A DNA stretch of 63,273 bases. It comes from Bifidobacterium jacchi (GTDB taxonomy: Bacteria > Actinomycetota > Actinomycetes > Actinomycetales > Bifidobacteriaceae). The stretch covers positions 18,584 through 81,856 of the forward strand of contig NZ_RQSP01000010.1 of assembly GCF_009078285.1 (NCBI RefSeq), written 5' to 3'. A program made the translations under genes and the position numbers. Below are positions 49,777 to 58,695 of this stretch, piece by piece. Numbering within the stretch: position 1 is the first letter of the stretch; each line of letters opens with the position of its first letter. Under the pieces are notes generated by a model. It was not told the origin of the DNA. It did not search any database and saw nothing but the letters and a program-made list of their open reading frames with translations.

Positions 49777-52401
49777 TCAGATCAGATTGCGCTTGTCCAG
49801 CCAGTGCATCGCCCACGCGCCCAGCGGAATGCGCAGCCAATAGAACAGTGCGCGATACAGCAGCGTGGCCGACAGCGCCACGCCCGCCGGAACGCCGGCG
49901 GCGCCGAACGACACCGTCAATGCGGCCTCCACGCCGCCCAGGCCACCGGGAGTCGGCGCCGCCGAGCCGATCGCATTGGCCAGCAGGAAGATGAACAGCG
50001 TCTCGAACGGATTGGTCATCTGTCCGAAGGCCAGCAGCGCCGCCCAGAATTCGAGGCCAGTCGCCACGTTGAGGATCAGCATGCCGATCATGCTGCCGGT
50101 CAGCTCCTTGGGACTCGTCAACACATTCGCCAACTGGTGCAGGAACGGTCTGATCAGCGGCATGATGCGATCCGCTGCGAAGCGGCGCACGGGAGGGATC
50201 ATCATGGCGATCGCGCCGATCATGACCACAATGCCGATGATGATGACCAGCGTGTTCGTGGGTACCATGCTGCTGAGCGCATCGCTGCCGGTGAACAGGC
50301 CGATGATGACCAGCATGATGACCGTGCCGCCATAGTAGACGGCGAGCACGGCGCTCATGATCGCGGTCGCGGCGGTGTTTTTGTACCCGTTTTTGCGCAG
50401 ATACTGCAGATTGATGACGGCCGGCCCCACGCCGGCGGGCATCGACACCACCGCAAAGCCCTGCGCCACCTGAGACATGAAGATGCCAAACCAGTGACGT
50501 CGATCGCGGCTGATGAACGCGCCCAGTTCGATCGCCGACCCCACAAGGGCGATGAGCTCGAAAACGAGACAGGCGAGTGCCATCCACGGATTGGCGTTGC
50601 GCAGCGCGGCGAACACCTCGTCGGGCTTGAGCTGGGTGAACACGACCGCCACGGCGATGATGAGCAACGCGATGCCGATGAAGGAGCGCAGGGAGAATCG
50701 CGACAGCGTCACCGGCGCCATCGACTCGGCGACCTCCTGAGGCGCGAGTGCGCGCAATGCGGTGCGCAGATCGTCGAGCGTGTGCTTGTCCCATGATTCC
50801 AACGCGCGCGTGCGTGAGGGGATGGCGGCTTTCTGCGCGAACGGTGCAAGACTGATGAGTCTGTCGTCGCCCCAGACCTTGCGGCCCGCGGCGATCGTTC
50901 TTTCGACGCCGATGAGCGCGGACAGCAGTGCGAGCAGCTGCACCTGGTCGAGGGCGGTGTTGGCGGCGGAGCTGGCATCGTCGCCGTTGTGCCATCCGGC
51001 GATGATCGGCGTGCCTGATTCCAGTCGTGCCAAAGTGTCCGGCGTGATGCGCCGGTGCGTGTAGCCGCGGCGATTCGCCACGGACAGGTATCGCATGAGT
51101 GCCGTGGCGTCATCGTCGCCAAGCGTGTTGAGATTGCACTCGCGCATGGAGTCGGCGCCCTGCAGCACCAGTATGGAGGTCTCGCCCGTGTCGGCGACGC
51201 CGTAGACCTGCGGTGTGGGCAGACCCGCGTTGCGCAATCCCAGAATCATGGCCATATGGTGCTGGGTGGCTTCGCGGGGGCTGCGATCGCGTCGCATCGA
51301 CACGCCGGTGAGGCGTATCCACTGCCATATCTGACGGAAGTATCCGGCGGTGTGCGCCTGGCTGTCGAGCGCGGAGATCACGAAGCGACGGCCTTGGTCG
51401 TCCTCGGCGTCGTAGAGGCGGGAGCCCTCCACCAGATCGTCGTCCAGTGACGCCTCCAGCGTGCTGTGGGCGAGACCGGGATCGACGCGACGGTGCAATG
51501 TGACGATGTTCAGTCCGATGCCGTTCGCCGCCTGAATGATGGCCTCGCCCCAGGCGCCCTGATTCTTCGTGCCGATGGCGAATCTGATCAGCATGCCCAC
51601 GAGACGTCCGGCGGCGGCGGAGACGAGCACGCCCGCCACCGAGTTGACGGACAGCAGGATCAGCAGCGCCGCGACCACGTACAGGATGTGCCATCCCCAC
51701 TTGACCGCCGAGCGAATGCGGCGCGGTCCCGCCACGGTCAGCAGGGCGCCGGCACCGGCATAGAAATCGGGGAGCAGCTTCATGCCGGGGGCGGAGCCCA
51801 GCGCGCTCAGTGCGGAGGTCAACGTCGCATTGTCGATTGCACCGACCGCGAGCGACAGCCCCCATGCCAGAGCGAAGCCGCCGAGCATCGCCAGAACGGC
51901 GAATGCGGTCTGCATCCATTCCCGTCCGATGAGCAGCTGTGCGATGGCCATGATCGTGATGGCCACCAATGCCAGCTGCTGAAGCAGCGTGGTCGGCAGG
52001 TCGACCATCCAGTTAAGCGCGCGGCCCGCGGTATGGGCATCGGATTCGACGCCCATCACTATGCCGCTGAGATAGGTTGCGGACAGCATAGCCACGGCGG
52101 CGAGCAGTATGGCTGCGGCCGCGTGGAACAGGTCGCCGACGTCGTGGATGCGGCGTGGCGCGACGTCGTCGATGATCGGGCTGCCGTGCGATTCCGCGGC
52201 TGCGGTTGCGTCGGACGCGGCGTTGGCTGGTGCGGCGTTGGCTGGTGCGGCGCCAGAAGGGGCGCCGGGCGCATCGTTGGGCGCAGCGTTGGGCGCAGCG
52301 TTGGGCGCAGCGTCGACATACGCTGCGGCGCCGGTTGGCGTTGCCTTGTCGGCTGTGGCCGCGGCGACATCGGCTTCGCTGTCATGCATATGATCGTTCA
52401 T
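49777..52401 (-). CDS. Lysylphosphatidylglycerol-synthase-TM-like membrane protein
   Basis: An 874-residue protein. The first ~85 residues are Ala/Pro/Asn-rich with tandem AAPN units. Then come about six membrane spans (residues 90-300), a soluble domain about 310-600 that resembles a degenerate kinase-like fold (QHHMAMILGLRNAGLPTPQVYGV, GYTHRRITPDTL), and a C-terminal membrane domain with PAGVGPAVINLQYLRKNGY and TPGGLGGVEAALT, typical of the LPG-synthase-TM/flippase family (UPF0104). ATG 52401 has GAGAGGACACG upstream. Substrate unknown; lipid or lipid-linked sugar transfer is likely. Confidence 0.75.
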   Translation of the reverse strand: MNDHMHDSEADVAAATADKATPTGAAAYVDAAPNAAPNAAPNDAPGAPSGAAPANAAPANAASDATAAAESHGSPIIDDVAPRRIHDVGDLFHAAAAILLAAVAMLSATYLSGIVMGVESDAHTAGRALNWMVDLPTTLLQQLALVAITIMAIAQLLIGREWMQTAFAVLAMLGGFALAWGLSLAVGAIDNATLTSALSALGSAPGMKLLPDFYAGAGALLTVAGPRRIRSAVKWGWHILYVVAALLILLSVNSVAGVLVSAAAGRLVGMLIRFAIGTKNQGAWGEAIIQAANGIGLNIVTLHRRVDPGLAHSTLEASLDDDLVEGSRLYDAEDDQGRRFVISALDSQAHTAGYFRQIWQWIRLTGVSMRRDRSPREATQHHMAMILGLRNAGLPTPQVYGVADTGETSILVLQGADSMRECNLNTLGDDDATALMRYLSVANRRGYTHRRITPDTLARLESGTPIIAGWHNGDDASSAANTALDQVQLLALLSALIGVERTIAAGRKVWGDDRLISLAPFAQKAAIPSRTRALESWDKHTLDDLRTALRALAPQEVAESMAPVTLSRFSLRSFIGIALLIIAVAVVFTQLKPDEVFAALRNANPWMALACLVFELIALVGSAIELGAFISRDRRHWFGIFMSQVAQGFAVVSMPAGVGPAVINLQYLRKNGYKNTAATAIMSAVLAVYYGGTVIMLVIIGLFTGSDALSSMVPTNTLVIIIGIVVMIGAIAMMIPPVRRFAADRIMPLIRPFLHQLANVLTSPKELTGSMIGMLILNVATGLEFWAALLAFGQMTNPFETLFIFLLANAIGSAAPTPGGLGGVEAALTVSFGAAGVPAGVALSATLLYRALFYWLRIPLGAWAMHWLDKRNLI

Positions 52402-52590
52402 CGTGTCCTCTCGCACTCGATTGGACGGGCACAGTGGTGGATGGGTGACGGGTGATGCTCCTGATCCGCTGGCCTTGAGCGGACGTGAGTGGTCGACGAG
52501 ATCGCCGTCAGTCCGGCCGTGCTGACGGTGCCGAGCCGGGACGCGCGTATGCTCCGGGCGCGGCACCAGGCCGGATGACGGCTCGCCCGC

Positions 52591-54036
52591 TCAGCGGTCG
52601 AAGTCCACCAGTCGGCTTGCGACACCGGTATAGGTGGCCGGCGTGAGCGCCTTGAGACGCGCCGCGGTCTCGGCGTCGAAGGACTGCTGATCGATGAACG
52701 CCTCCACCTGCGCCTTGTCGATCGTGTGGCCGCGCATCAGCTCCTTGACCTTCTCGTACGGTTTGTCCATGTCGGGCAGACCGCGCAGCTCGCAGGCACG
52801 CATGGCGGTCTGAATCGGCTCGCCCAGCACCTCCCAGTTCTCGTCGAGCTCGCGCTCGATCACATGCTGGTTCGGATGAATGGACTTGAGACCGCCCATC
52901 AGGTTGTACAGCGCCAGCTGGGAGTATCCAAGCGCCGAGCCGATGTTGCGCTGCGTGGTCGAATCGGTCAGATCACGCTGCCAACGCGACTCCACCAGCG
53001 TGGCCGAAAGCGTGTCGAGCAGCGAGCAGGACAGCTCGAAGTTCGCCTCCGCGTTCTCGAAGCGGATCGGGTTGACCTTGTGCGGCATCGTGGACGAGCC
53101 GGTTGCGCCCTTGACCGGTTCCTGCGCGAACACGCCGCGGGAGATGTACATCCACACGTCCACGCACAGGTTGTGCATGATGCGGTTCGCATGGGCGATG
53201 GTGCCGTAGAGCTCGGCCTGCCAGTCGTGGGATTCGATCTGCGTGGTCAGCGGGTTCCAGGTCAGACCCATGCGGTTGGTGACGAACTCACGGGAGACCG
53301 CGATCCAGTCGACGTCGGGGCAGGCGGCCAGATGCGCGCCGAACGTGCCGGTCGCACCGTTGATCTTGCCCAGATACTCCTGATTCTCGATGCGCTTCAG
53401 CTGACGGTTGAGGCGGTAGACGTACACGGCCAGCTCCTTGCCGAGCGTGGTCGGCGTGGCCGGCTGGCCGTGGGTCAGGCTCAGCAGCGGCAGGTCGCGG
53501 AACTGATCGGCCTTGGCTGCCAGATGATCGATGATCTCGCGGAACGCCGGCTCCCAGACGTTGTTCATCGCGTTCTTCACACAACGGGCGATGGACAGGT
53601 TGTTGATGTCCTCCGACGTGCAGGCGAAATGCACAAGCGTCTTGAGCCGATCATTGATGGCGGTGTCGGGGCCGAGCTCGGCCGAGGCCTTGTCGATCTG
53701 GTCGTCGATGTAGTACTCCACGGCCTTCACGTCGTGATGGGTGATGGCCTCGTGCGCGGCGTGCTGCCGGATGCCCTCGGCACCGAAATCCTCGGGGATG
53801 GCGCGCAGGAACGCCTTCTCGGCCTCGGTGAACGGCTTGACGCCATCCACGATCGGCTTGTTGCCGTTGCCGTCGAAGCCATTGGCCAGAAGAATCATCC
53901 ACTCGACCTCGACGCGCATGCGCTCGCGGTTGAGCGCCGGTTCGCTCAGATACTCGACAAGCGGTGCGGTGGCGGCATGATAGCGGCCGTCGAGCGGGGT
54001 CAATGCGATTGCTGGGGAAATGTCAGTAAGCTTCAT
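52591..54036 (-). CDS. purB: Adenylosuccinate lyase
   Basis: A 481-residue fumarase/aspartase-superfamily enzyme of purine synthesis. The signature GSSTMPHKVNP carries the catalytic Ser loop; HGQPATPTTLGKEL and CTSEDINNL contain other active-site residues. It cleaves SAICAR and adenylosuccinate. ATG 54036 begins MKLTDISPAIALTPLDGRY, the usual start for this subfamily, though the ribosome site is weak. Confidence 0.95.
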   Translation of the reverse strand: MKLTDISPAIALTPLDGRYHAATAPLVEYLSEPALNRERMRVEVEWMILLANGFDGNGNKPIVDGVKPFTEAEKAFLRAIPEDFGAEGIRQHAAHEAITHHDVKAVEYYIDDQIDKASAELGPDTAINDRLKTLVHFACTSEDINNLSIARCVKNAMNNVWEPAFREIIDHLAAKADQFRDLPLLSLTHGQPATPTTLGKELAVYVYRLNRQLKRIENQEYLGKINGATGTFGAHLAACPDVDWIAVSREFVTNRMGLTWNPLTTQIESHDWQAELYGTIAHANRIMHNLCVDVWMYISRGVFAQEPVKGATGSSTMPHKVNPIRFENAEANFELSCSLLDTLSATLVESRWQRDLTDSTTQRNIGSALGYSQLALYNLMGGLKSIHPNQHVIERELDENWEVLGEPIQTAMRACELRGLPDMDKPYEKVKELMRGHTIDKAQVEAFIDQQSFDAETAARLKALTPATYTGVASRLVDFDR

Positions 54037-54186
54037 AGTAGTCAAGGGTACTTCCTGCCGTGAACCGGGTGGCGTGGTCTTGCAACGTCTTCCGGAGCCG
54101 TGCGGTTTGACTGTGCGGTTTGGTCTGCATGGCGCGGTGTGGTCTGCATGGCATGGCTCGCTCTGCAAGGCGTGGTGTGCCGGCGG

Positions 54187-55797
54187 TCAGCCGCCGAACG
54201 TGCGCATGGCATGGCGTTGGGCCGGTGCCGTGGCCTTCGTGCTGGTCGGCAGATGACTCATGCGGCCTTGAAAATAGCGGGTCTGTTCCAGCTCTCCGTC
54301 GATGATCTCCTCGAAATGGCGGGCGTGGGTATCGACTGCGGGCGAACCCAGATCCGTGGCGTTCTGATAGGCGGCCTGATGATACTTGAGCCAGTGGGTG
54401 ATCTCCTTGCGTTGGGGCGCGTCCCGGACCGCGGCGCCGGAGAAGTCCCTGCTGCGGTCGGATGGCGTGCCGCTGGGCATGCACTGGCCATCCGCGGACG
54501 CGCTGGACTCGCTCGTCGGCCCGGTGCCCGGTATGGAAGTCGCCTTCCCGCGAATGGTCAGCCAGTTTTCGGTGGTCGGATTCGGCGCGCCGTCAAGAGC
54601 GGCGACCAGTTCATCCTCGATCTCGATGCTGGTCACCCAGGTCTTCGCGGGAATCGGATGGTTGGCCACCGGAGAGCCGGCTGTCACCACATGCTGGATG
54701 TCATACTGATTCGACATGTCGGATGCGATGGCTGCCGCCACGATGCCTCCCTGCGAATGCCCCACCAATACGACCGGCTCATCGGAGGGGATTCCGGCCT
54801 GCTCCATGGCCTCAAGCACCATGCGGGCGCTGTCCGCCCTCATGCGCTGACTGGGATTCGTGCTCATCAGTTCGATGTTCTGCGCCCAGCCGAACGGTGA
54901 ATCGAATTTGCCGTCGGTGCCGGGTATCGTCACCAGCCATGCCGACGACCCGTCCTCCTTGCGATATCGCTGGATGGCGATCGTCGCGTAGTCGAGTCCG
55001 CTGTTGAGCTCGATCTTGCCGAGTCGCTTCTCGCCCAGTCTGCGCAGGTTCTCCAGCGAGTCGGCGACCGAGGACGAGGCGCGTACCACCTCGGTGTTCG
55101 ATCTGACCTCGGTGACGGTCAGTATGTCGCCCTGCACCAGCCCCTTGATCGGCGCGCTCAACGTGGCAAGACGCCCGGCGGCGACGTTCACCTCGTCGGT
55201 TCGGCGCAGACCGTCGATCGGATTGATGCCGCCGACCAGCATCCCCAATCCGCTCATCAGACCCTCATGCGCCCATGACAGTCCGTCAATCGCGTGAATC
55301 GGATTGATGTTTCCCTCGCGAATCGAACCGACGACGAACGAACCGAACGCGAACGTCAATCCTCCCAATCCCGCGTATTCCGGCATGATGCCGGTCATCA
55401 TCTGCAACGACTCGTTCATGGAGCGGCGTGCGCTCGATTCGGCGTCGTCATAGATCGAGTGGGCTCTGCGCAGCAGCGATGCCATGCGCGCCAGTTTGCC
55501 GCCGAGTTCCTGCGCCTGCGCCGCCGTTCGCGCCGTGGACTCGTCCAACGCCCGGTAGGGGAATGAGGCGTGGCCGGGGGCATACGGTACGCCTGCCATC
55601 GTCGGACACATGAACGTGCCGGATCGATGCCATTGCATCGCAAGGGACGCCGACGCCCAGCCGGAGGCGGCGGAGGTCATGCCGTCCGCGCATTCCTCCA
55701 GTGCGCGGGCGACGGTCGCGATCTGGCTCGCTTCGGCGGTTCGTTGCACGCCGCCGAGAATCGTGGATTCGATCTGCCATGTAGTGTTGTCGCTCAT
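54187..55797 (-). CDS. Alpha/beta hydrolase with helical N-terminus
   Basis: A 536-residue protein. The first 150 residues are helical and resemble WXG100/ESX-type regions (ATVARALEECADGMTSAASGWASA; YDDAESSARRSMNESL), followed by a short hydrophobic region (GLGGLTFAFGSFVVGSI), and an alpha/beta hydrolase domain with VVLVGHSQGGIVAAAIASD (Ser near 347). It is lipase/PGAP1-like; function and export are unproven. ATG 55797 has GGAGGTG 4-7 bases upstream; the stop of the upstream WxG-like gene overlaps it. The two genes form a unit. Confidence 0.7.
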   Translation of the reverse strand: MSDNTTWQIESTILGGVQRTAEASQIATVARALEECADGMTSAASGWASASLAMQWHRSGTFMCPTMAGVPYAPGHASFPYRALDESTARTAAQAQELGGKLARMASLLRRAHSIYDDAESSARRSMNESLQMMTGIMPEYAGLGGLTFAFGSFVVGSIREGNINPIHAIDGLSWAHEGLMSGLGMLVGGINPIDGLRRTDEVNVAAGRLATLSAPIKGLVQGDILTVTEVRSNTEVVRASSSVADSLENLRRLGEKRLGKIELNSGLDYATIAIQRYRKEDGSSAWLVTIPGTDGKFDSPFGWAQNIELMSTNPSQRMRADSARMVLEAMEQAGIPSDEPVVLVGHSQGGIVAAAIASDMSNQYDIQHVVTAGSPVANHPIPAKTWVTSIEIEDELVAALDGAPNPTTENWLTIRGKATSIPGTGPTSESSASADGQCMPSGTPSDRSRDFSGAAVRDAPQRKEITHWLKYHQAAYQNATDLGSPAVDTHARHFEEIIDGELEQTRYFQGRMSHLPTSTKATAPAQRHAMRTFGG

Positions 55798-56243
55798 CAT
55801 GCACCTCCGTTGATGGCCTGCGAGGTGCACTGATCCGCGAGATGAGCCACATATTGGGCCGTGCCCACGCATTCGCGCATGCGCTGGCGGAACAGGTCCG
55901 CCGCCGCCCCCTGCCAGTCGATCGCGTTCGCCCGATGGGTCGCATCCAGCGTCTGCGCGGCTCCCTCCTGGGTCGCCCGCTGCAGGGTGAGGATGAGGTC
56001 GCGGCTTTTCGAGGTGGCCGTATGGCATTGGCATATGCGCGCGGGGGCACCCAGCATGCCGAGCATGCCGCCGCACAGATTGAGGTCCATGGCGGGGCCG
56101 GTGAAGTCGCCGGCGTCGGTGGTGCCGGTGGCACCGGTGGCGTTGCCGAAACCGGTGGCGTAGCTGCCGGCGGCATAGCTGGTGTTCATGGTGTTGGTGG
56201 TGTAGGGCGACCTGGTCGCCGCGTTATAGGTGTTGATCGTCAT
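55797..56243 (-). CDS. WxG-like small helical protein
   Basis: A 148-residue protein. The N-terminal 50 residues are Thr/Ala/Gly/Tyr-rich with no signal peptide. The C-terminal half has AIDWQGAAADLFRQRMREC, which matches the W-x-G turn plus helix of ESX/WXG100 proteins and bifidobacterial relatives, and EGAAQTLDATHRAN before it. Four Cys residues are present (CGG, CQC, EC, QC). It overlaps the hydrolase by four bases (ATGATG). No ESX ATPase gene is in the window. Role unknown; possibly a chaperone or partner for secretion of the hydrolase. Confidence 0.6.
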   Translation of the reverse strand: MTINTYNAATRSPYTTNTMNTSYAAGSYATGFGNATGATGTTDAGDFTGPAMDLNLCGGMLGMLGAPARICQCHTATSKSRDLILTLQRATQEGAAQTLDATHRANAIDWQGAAADLFRQRMRECVGTAQYVAHLADQCTSQAINGGA

Positions 56244-56403
56244 GCGGCCATTGAACAGGTCTGCGCGGCGGATGTCCAGCCGAAACGGGTGCTGTGGACG
56301 GAACCTCGAAATTGTCCACAACGGGGGTATGCGGGTGCATGAATCCGGGCGTGTCGCAGTTGTGGCTTTCCCCTCGGCCTTCCCTTCGGCTGCCCCTACG
56401 GCC

Positions 56404-56595
56404 CATGATGCAGTCAATTGCCCATGGTGTAGGGATCGCCAATGCCTTGATGTGGTGAAAACCGCTCAAAATAGCCGTTTTTTCTGATGCCGTGTCATGG
56501 GTGATCCCTACACCATGGGCAATTGACTACATCATGGGGGATTTGCCGCATCATGCCGGATTCCCCGCACTGGATTCCCCGCACCATGGGCACAT
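56404..56595. repeat. Iteron-like cluster 1 with 24-bp inverted repeat
   Basis: CATCATG-type motifs repeat at 19-bp spacing: two inverted (ending 56410 and 56429) and four direct (starting 56511, 56530, 56549, 56568), with a further one at 56582. The arms 56414-56437 and 56503-56526 are perfect 24-bp inverted repeats. The core between them contains GTGAAAACCGC and GCCGTTTTTT. It directly precedes the RepA-like gene, the usual place for iterons. The rest of 56244-56688 shows nothing else. Confidence 0.75.
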
Positions 56596-56688
56596 GTCGG
56601 CATTGTTGATACAGTGGTGCCATTCGTTTCGAGTTCACGCGAGGCGTTCCAGGACGTTTCAGGCGTTTCTCAACCGCAGGGGGCGATC

Positions 56689-57444
56689 ATGGTCGGAATG
56701 CTGGGATTGCAGGTCACGCGCATGGATGCGGGTCAGTCGTATCCTGATCTTCGCGTCTGCTATGCGAATGCGGCCACCTATCCGTTGACCGCCCCGTATC
56801 GTCGGCCCATCGGCGGCGGCATGTACGGTCGGATACCCCGCTCGTTGAGTCTTATCTTTATGACGCTCGCCAACACGCCAAGCGACGACTATGATGCCGG
56901 AGCGCGCACGCTCACGTTGGGGAGGGGGTTCGCGCGGCTCCGCGCCCGGCTCCACTTGGGTTCGGGCGGCAACGGTCTGACGGGCTTGCGCGACGCGCTG
57001 CGCGAGTATGAGTCGGCACGGTTCGATGACGGTGAGGGCGGGCAGGTCGCCCCGTTCGCACGGTTGGATGTGGACGCCGCCCGCCCGTTGTCCGACTGTC
57101 GTATCGTGTTCACGGACGGGTTCGCGCGCCTATTGTCTCTTGACCCGAAGCCGTTGCCGTGCGACGCGCTGACCGTATTGCATGGCGCGATTCTCATGGA
57201 CCTGCTGGTGTTGGCGGCGGTCTACTGTCCCGAGGATCGTCGTCTCGTGACCACGGTGGATGATCTTCGCAACGTGCTTCCGGCCACGTCGAAGTCGAGT
57301 GTGACGGCCAAGTCGCTGCGCGCATATGCGACGCGGTTGAACGCCGCCCAATCGGATTGGGTGTTCTCGTATGATCGGCGCATGTGGTGCGTGCAGCGAC
57401 GCGGCCTATGGGTGTCCGCCCACGCCTCCGCACTCCTCCACTAG
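56689..57444 (+). CDS. RepA-type plasmid replication initiator
   Basis: A 251-residue protein resembling the RepA_C family (PF04796). The pattern GGGMYGRIPRSLSLIFMTLA, TLTLGRGFARLRARLHLG..GGNGLTGLRDALREY and VFTDGFARLLSLDPKPLPCD follows the family order: a Y-G-x-x-P-R start, a G-S-L-type helix, an S-G-G loop, then an arm ending in a winged helix with an SY/DR motif. RepA binds iterons and starts plasmid replication. ATG 56689 has AGGGGGCGATC upstream; GTG 56614 is an alternative. No ParA or mobilisation gene is near. Recognised by pattern, so unproven. Confidence 0.65.
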   Translation: MVGMLGLQVTRMDAGQSYPDLRVCYANAATYPLTAPYRRPIGGGMYGRIPRSLSLIFMTLANTPSDDYDAGARTLTLGRGFARLRARLHLGSGGNGLTGLRDALREYESARFDDGEGGQVAPFARLDVDAARPLSDCRIVFTDGFARLLSLDPKPLPCDALTVLHGAILMDLLVLAAVYCPEDRRLVTTVDDLRNVLPATSKSSVTAKSLRAYATRLNAAQSDWVFSYDRRMWCVQRRGLWVSAHASALLH

Positions 57445-57593
57445 CCCTGGCGGTTCGTGTGGATGGGGACGAGTGGATCAGCAGGTCAGGGAGTGGCCGC
57501 ATGCTCAGACGGGACACTCACAACGGTTCGGCCTCATGCTCATGCCTCATGCTCGTGTCCGCCACCGTCTACGAGGTACGGTTCAAGGCGCGG

Positions 57594-57899
57594 TCATGTG
57601 GTGACAAGCGGTTGGATGTCGCCTAGGCTGGCCGGGTCGAAGGTGAGCAGATCATAATCGGTTTGGAGATTGCTCCAGAATTCCGCTGTGGTGCCGAATG
57701 CTTTGGATAGCCGCCACGCCATTGCGGTGCTGATGCGACGTTTGCCGTGAATGATCTCGCCTATGGCGGTTTCGCTTACGCCGATCGTTTTGGCGAGCCG
57801 GTAGCGGCTGATGTTGAGCGGCTGCAGGAATTCCTCGTCCAAGATCTGGCCGGGCGTGCTGTAGTAGTTGTCAGGCGTGGTAGTCGGAGAAGTAGACAT
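57594..57899 (-). CDS. higA: HigA-type antitoxin
   Basis: A 101-residue HTH_3/XRE antitoxin: PGQILDEEFLQPLNISRYRLAKTIGVSE, IIHGKRRISTAMAWRLSKAFGTTAEFWSNLQTDYDL. It neutralises HigB and represses the operon. It starts at ATG 57899 within the end of higB, overlapping by 29 bases, so translation is coupled. In this family the antitoxin follows the toxin. Confidence 0.88.
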   Translation of the reverse strand: MSTSPTTTPDNYYSTPGQILDEEFLQPLNISRYRLAKTIGVSETAIGEIIHGKRRISTAMAWRLSKAFGTTAEFWSNLQTDYDLLTFDPASLGDIQPLVTT

Positions 57900-58158
57900 T
57901 GGTTGCCTCCTTGTTGGTTTCGTCCCATTGGAATATGAGTCGCCATTGCTGGTTGACTCGAATGCTCCAGTGATTTTGCAGGTCGCCTTTGAGTGGTTCG
58001 AGTCTGTTGCCGGGTGGTATGCGTAGGTCTTGCAGACTTCGTGCGGCTTTGAGCATCTGGAGCTTGCGCATGAGGGTGCGTTCGATGCCTGCAGGGTATC
58101 CTTTGGGGTATCGGCCTCCGTAGAGGAAGTCGGTGAGTTCTTTGGTTTTGGTCTCCAC
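57871..58158 (-). CDS. higB: HigB-type mRNA interferase toxin (RelE superfamily)
   Basis: A 95-residue toxin: ERTLMRKLQMLKAARSLQDLRIPPGNRLEPLKGD, WSIRVNQQWRLIFQW and the C-terminal DYH. This is the RelE/HigB fold with the key Arg in RVNQQWRL. It cuts mRNA on the ribosome. The start is GTG 58158, which also lies where transcription should start from the promoter at 58165-58193, so the mRNA is probably leaderless. Same unit as higA. Confidence 0.88.
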   Translation of the reverse strand: METKTKELTDFLYGGRYPKGYPAGIERTLMRKLQMLKAARSLQDLRIPPGNRLEPLKGDLQNHWSIRVNQQWRLIFQWDETNKEATNVYFSDYHA

Positions 58159-58164
58159 GCATCG

Positions 58165-58193
58165 ATACTAACACGATATGTTACTATCGTCAA
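58165..58193 (-). promoter_or_regulatory. higBA promoter with operator-like dyad
   Basis: On the minus strand TTGACG (58193-58188) and TAGTAT (58170-58165) are separated by 17 bases, close to consensus. The region includes ACGATATG and ATCGT repeats that may be a HigA operator. Transcription would start at about 58158, on the GTG start codon. Confidence 0.65.
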
Positions 58194-58250
58194 TCGTTAT
58201 CATGGGTGCGGGTCCCCAAGCAGCTTTCCCCTGTTCTCTTGGACTCGTTC

Positions 58251-58466
58251 ATGGGATACAGCACGTTCATCAGCTACAACACGACCAACGCGGACATCGC
58301 GCGTATGATCGCGGACCGGCTGACCGACGACGAGGGCGAGGACGGGTGGAGGCCGGGCACCATCGTGAACCTGCCCCGATACACGGCGGCGGTCCGCACG
58401 CGCACCGTCCGACAGATACAGCCCACGTTCCTCGTCCACATCCACGACTTCGAGCGAATGGGATAA
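58251..58466 (+). CDS. Small hypothetical protein
   Basis: A 71-residue ORF starting MGYSTFISYNTTNADIARMI and ending FLVHIHDFERMG. No family is recognised. No clear ribosome site. It is divergent from higBA and upstream of the structured RNA. It may be a relic or a small accessory gene. Low confidence. Confidence 0.35.
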   Translation: MGYSTFISYNTTNADIARMIADRLTDDEGEDGWRPGTIVNLPRYTAAVRTRTVRQIQPTFLVHIHDFERMG

Positions 58467-58526
58467 CGGCGCGGGTTTCGGACGGAGGCGCGACACCGCG
58501 AGGCTCCTGTCATCGGCAGCAACTGA

Positions 58527-58680
58527 TACACTGTGAGATGAACGCCGTGGCACTTGGCTTCGACCGCAGGCCATCCTGCAGGTCTAGCTCTCTTGATCGG
58601 GCGAATCGGCTCGCGGGCTTCAACCCGCTCGACCGGGATCATGAACTTTTTCGCCAAGTGCCACGGCCTTTTTTCTTTGT
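58527..58680 (+). ncRNA. Structured RNA closed by a 15-bp stem and ending in a terminator
   Basis: A 15-bp perfect stem, GCCGTGGCACTTGGC (58544-58558) and GCCAAGTGCCACGGC (58653-58667), encloses two hairpins: GACCGCAGG / CCTGC-A-GGTC and GCGGGCTTCAACCCGC within a TGATC/GATCA closure. A T run (58668-58678, CTTTTTTCTTT) follows the closing stem, so the outer stem doubles as terminator. TACACT at 58527-58532 may be the -10, giving a start near 58540. Its 3' end is 16-20 bases before the PBECR4-like gene, like the RNA antitoxin plus terminator ahead of type III toxins. No function is proven. Confidence 0.65.
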
Positions 58681-58695
58681 CCATGGCGGTGATCG

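Noticed and set aside
49400..50995. 531-residue ORF with Ser/Ala/Glu/Pro repeats
   Set aside because: Same-strand out-of-frame shadow of the LPG-synthase-like gene continuing through the tandem repeats at 49688-49776.
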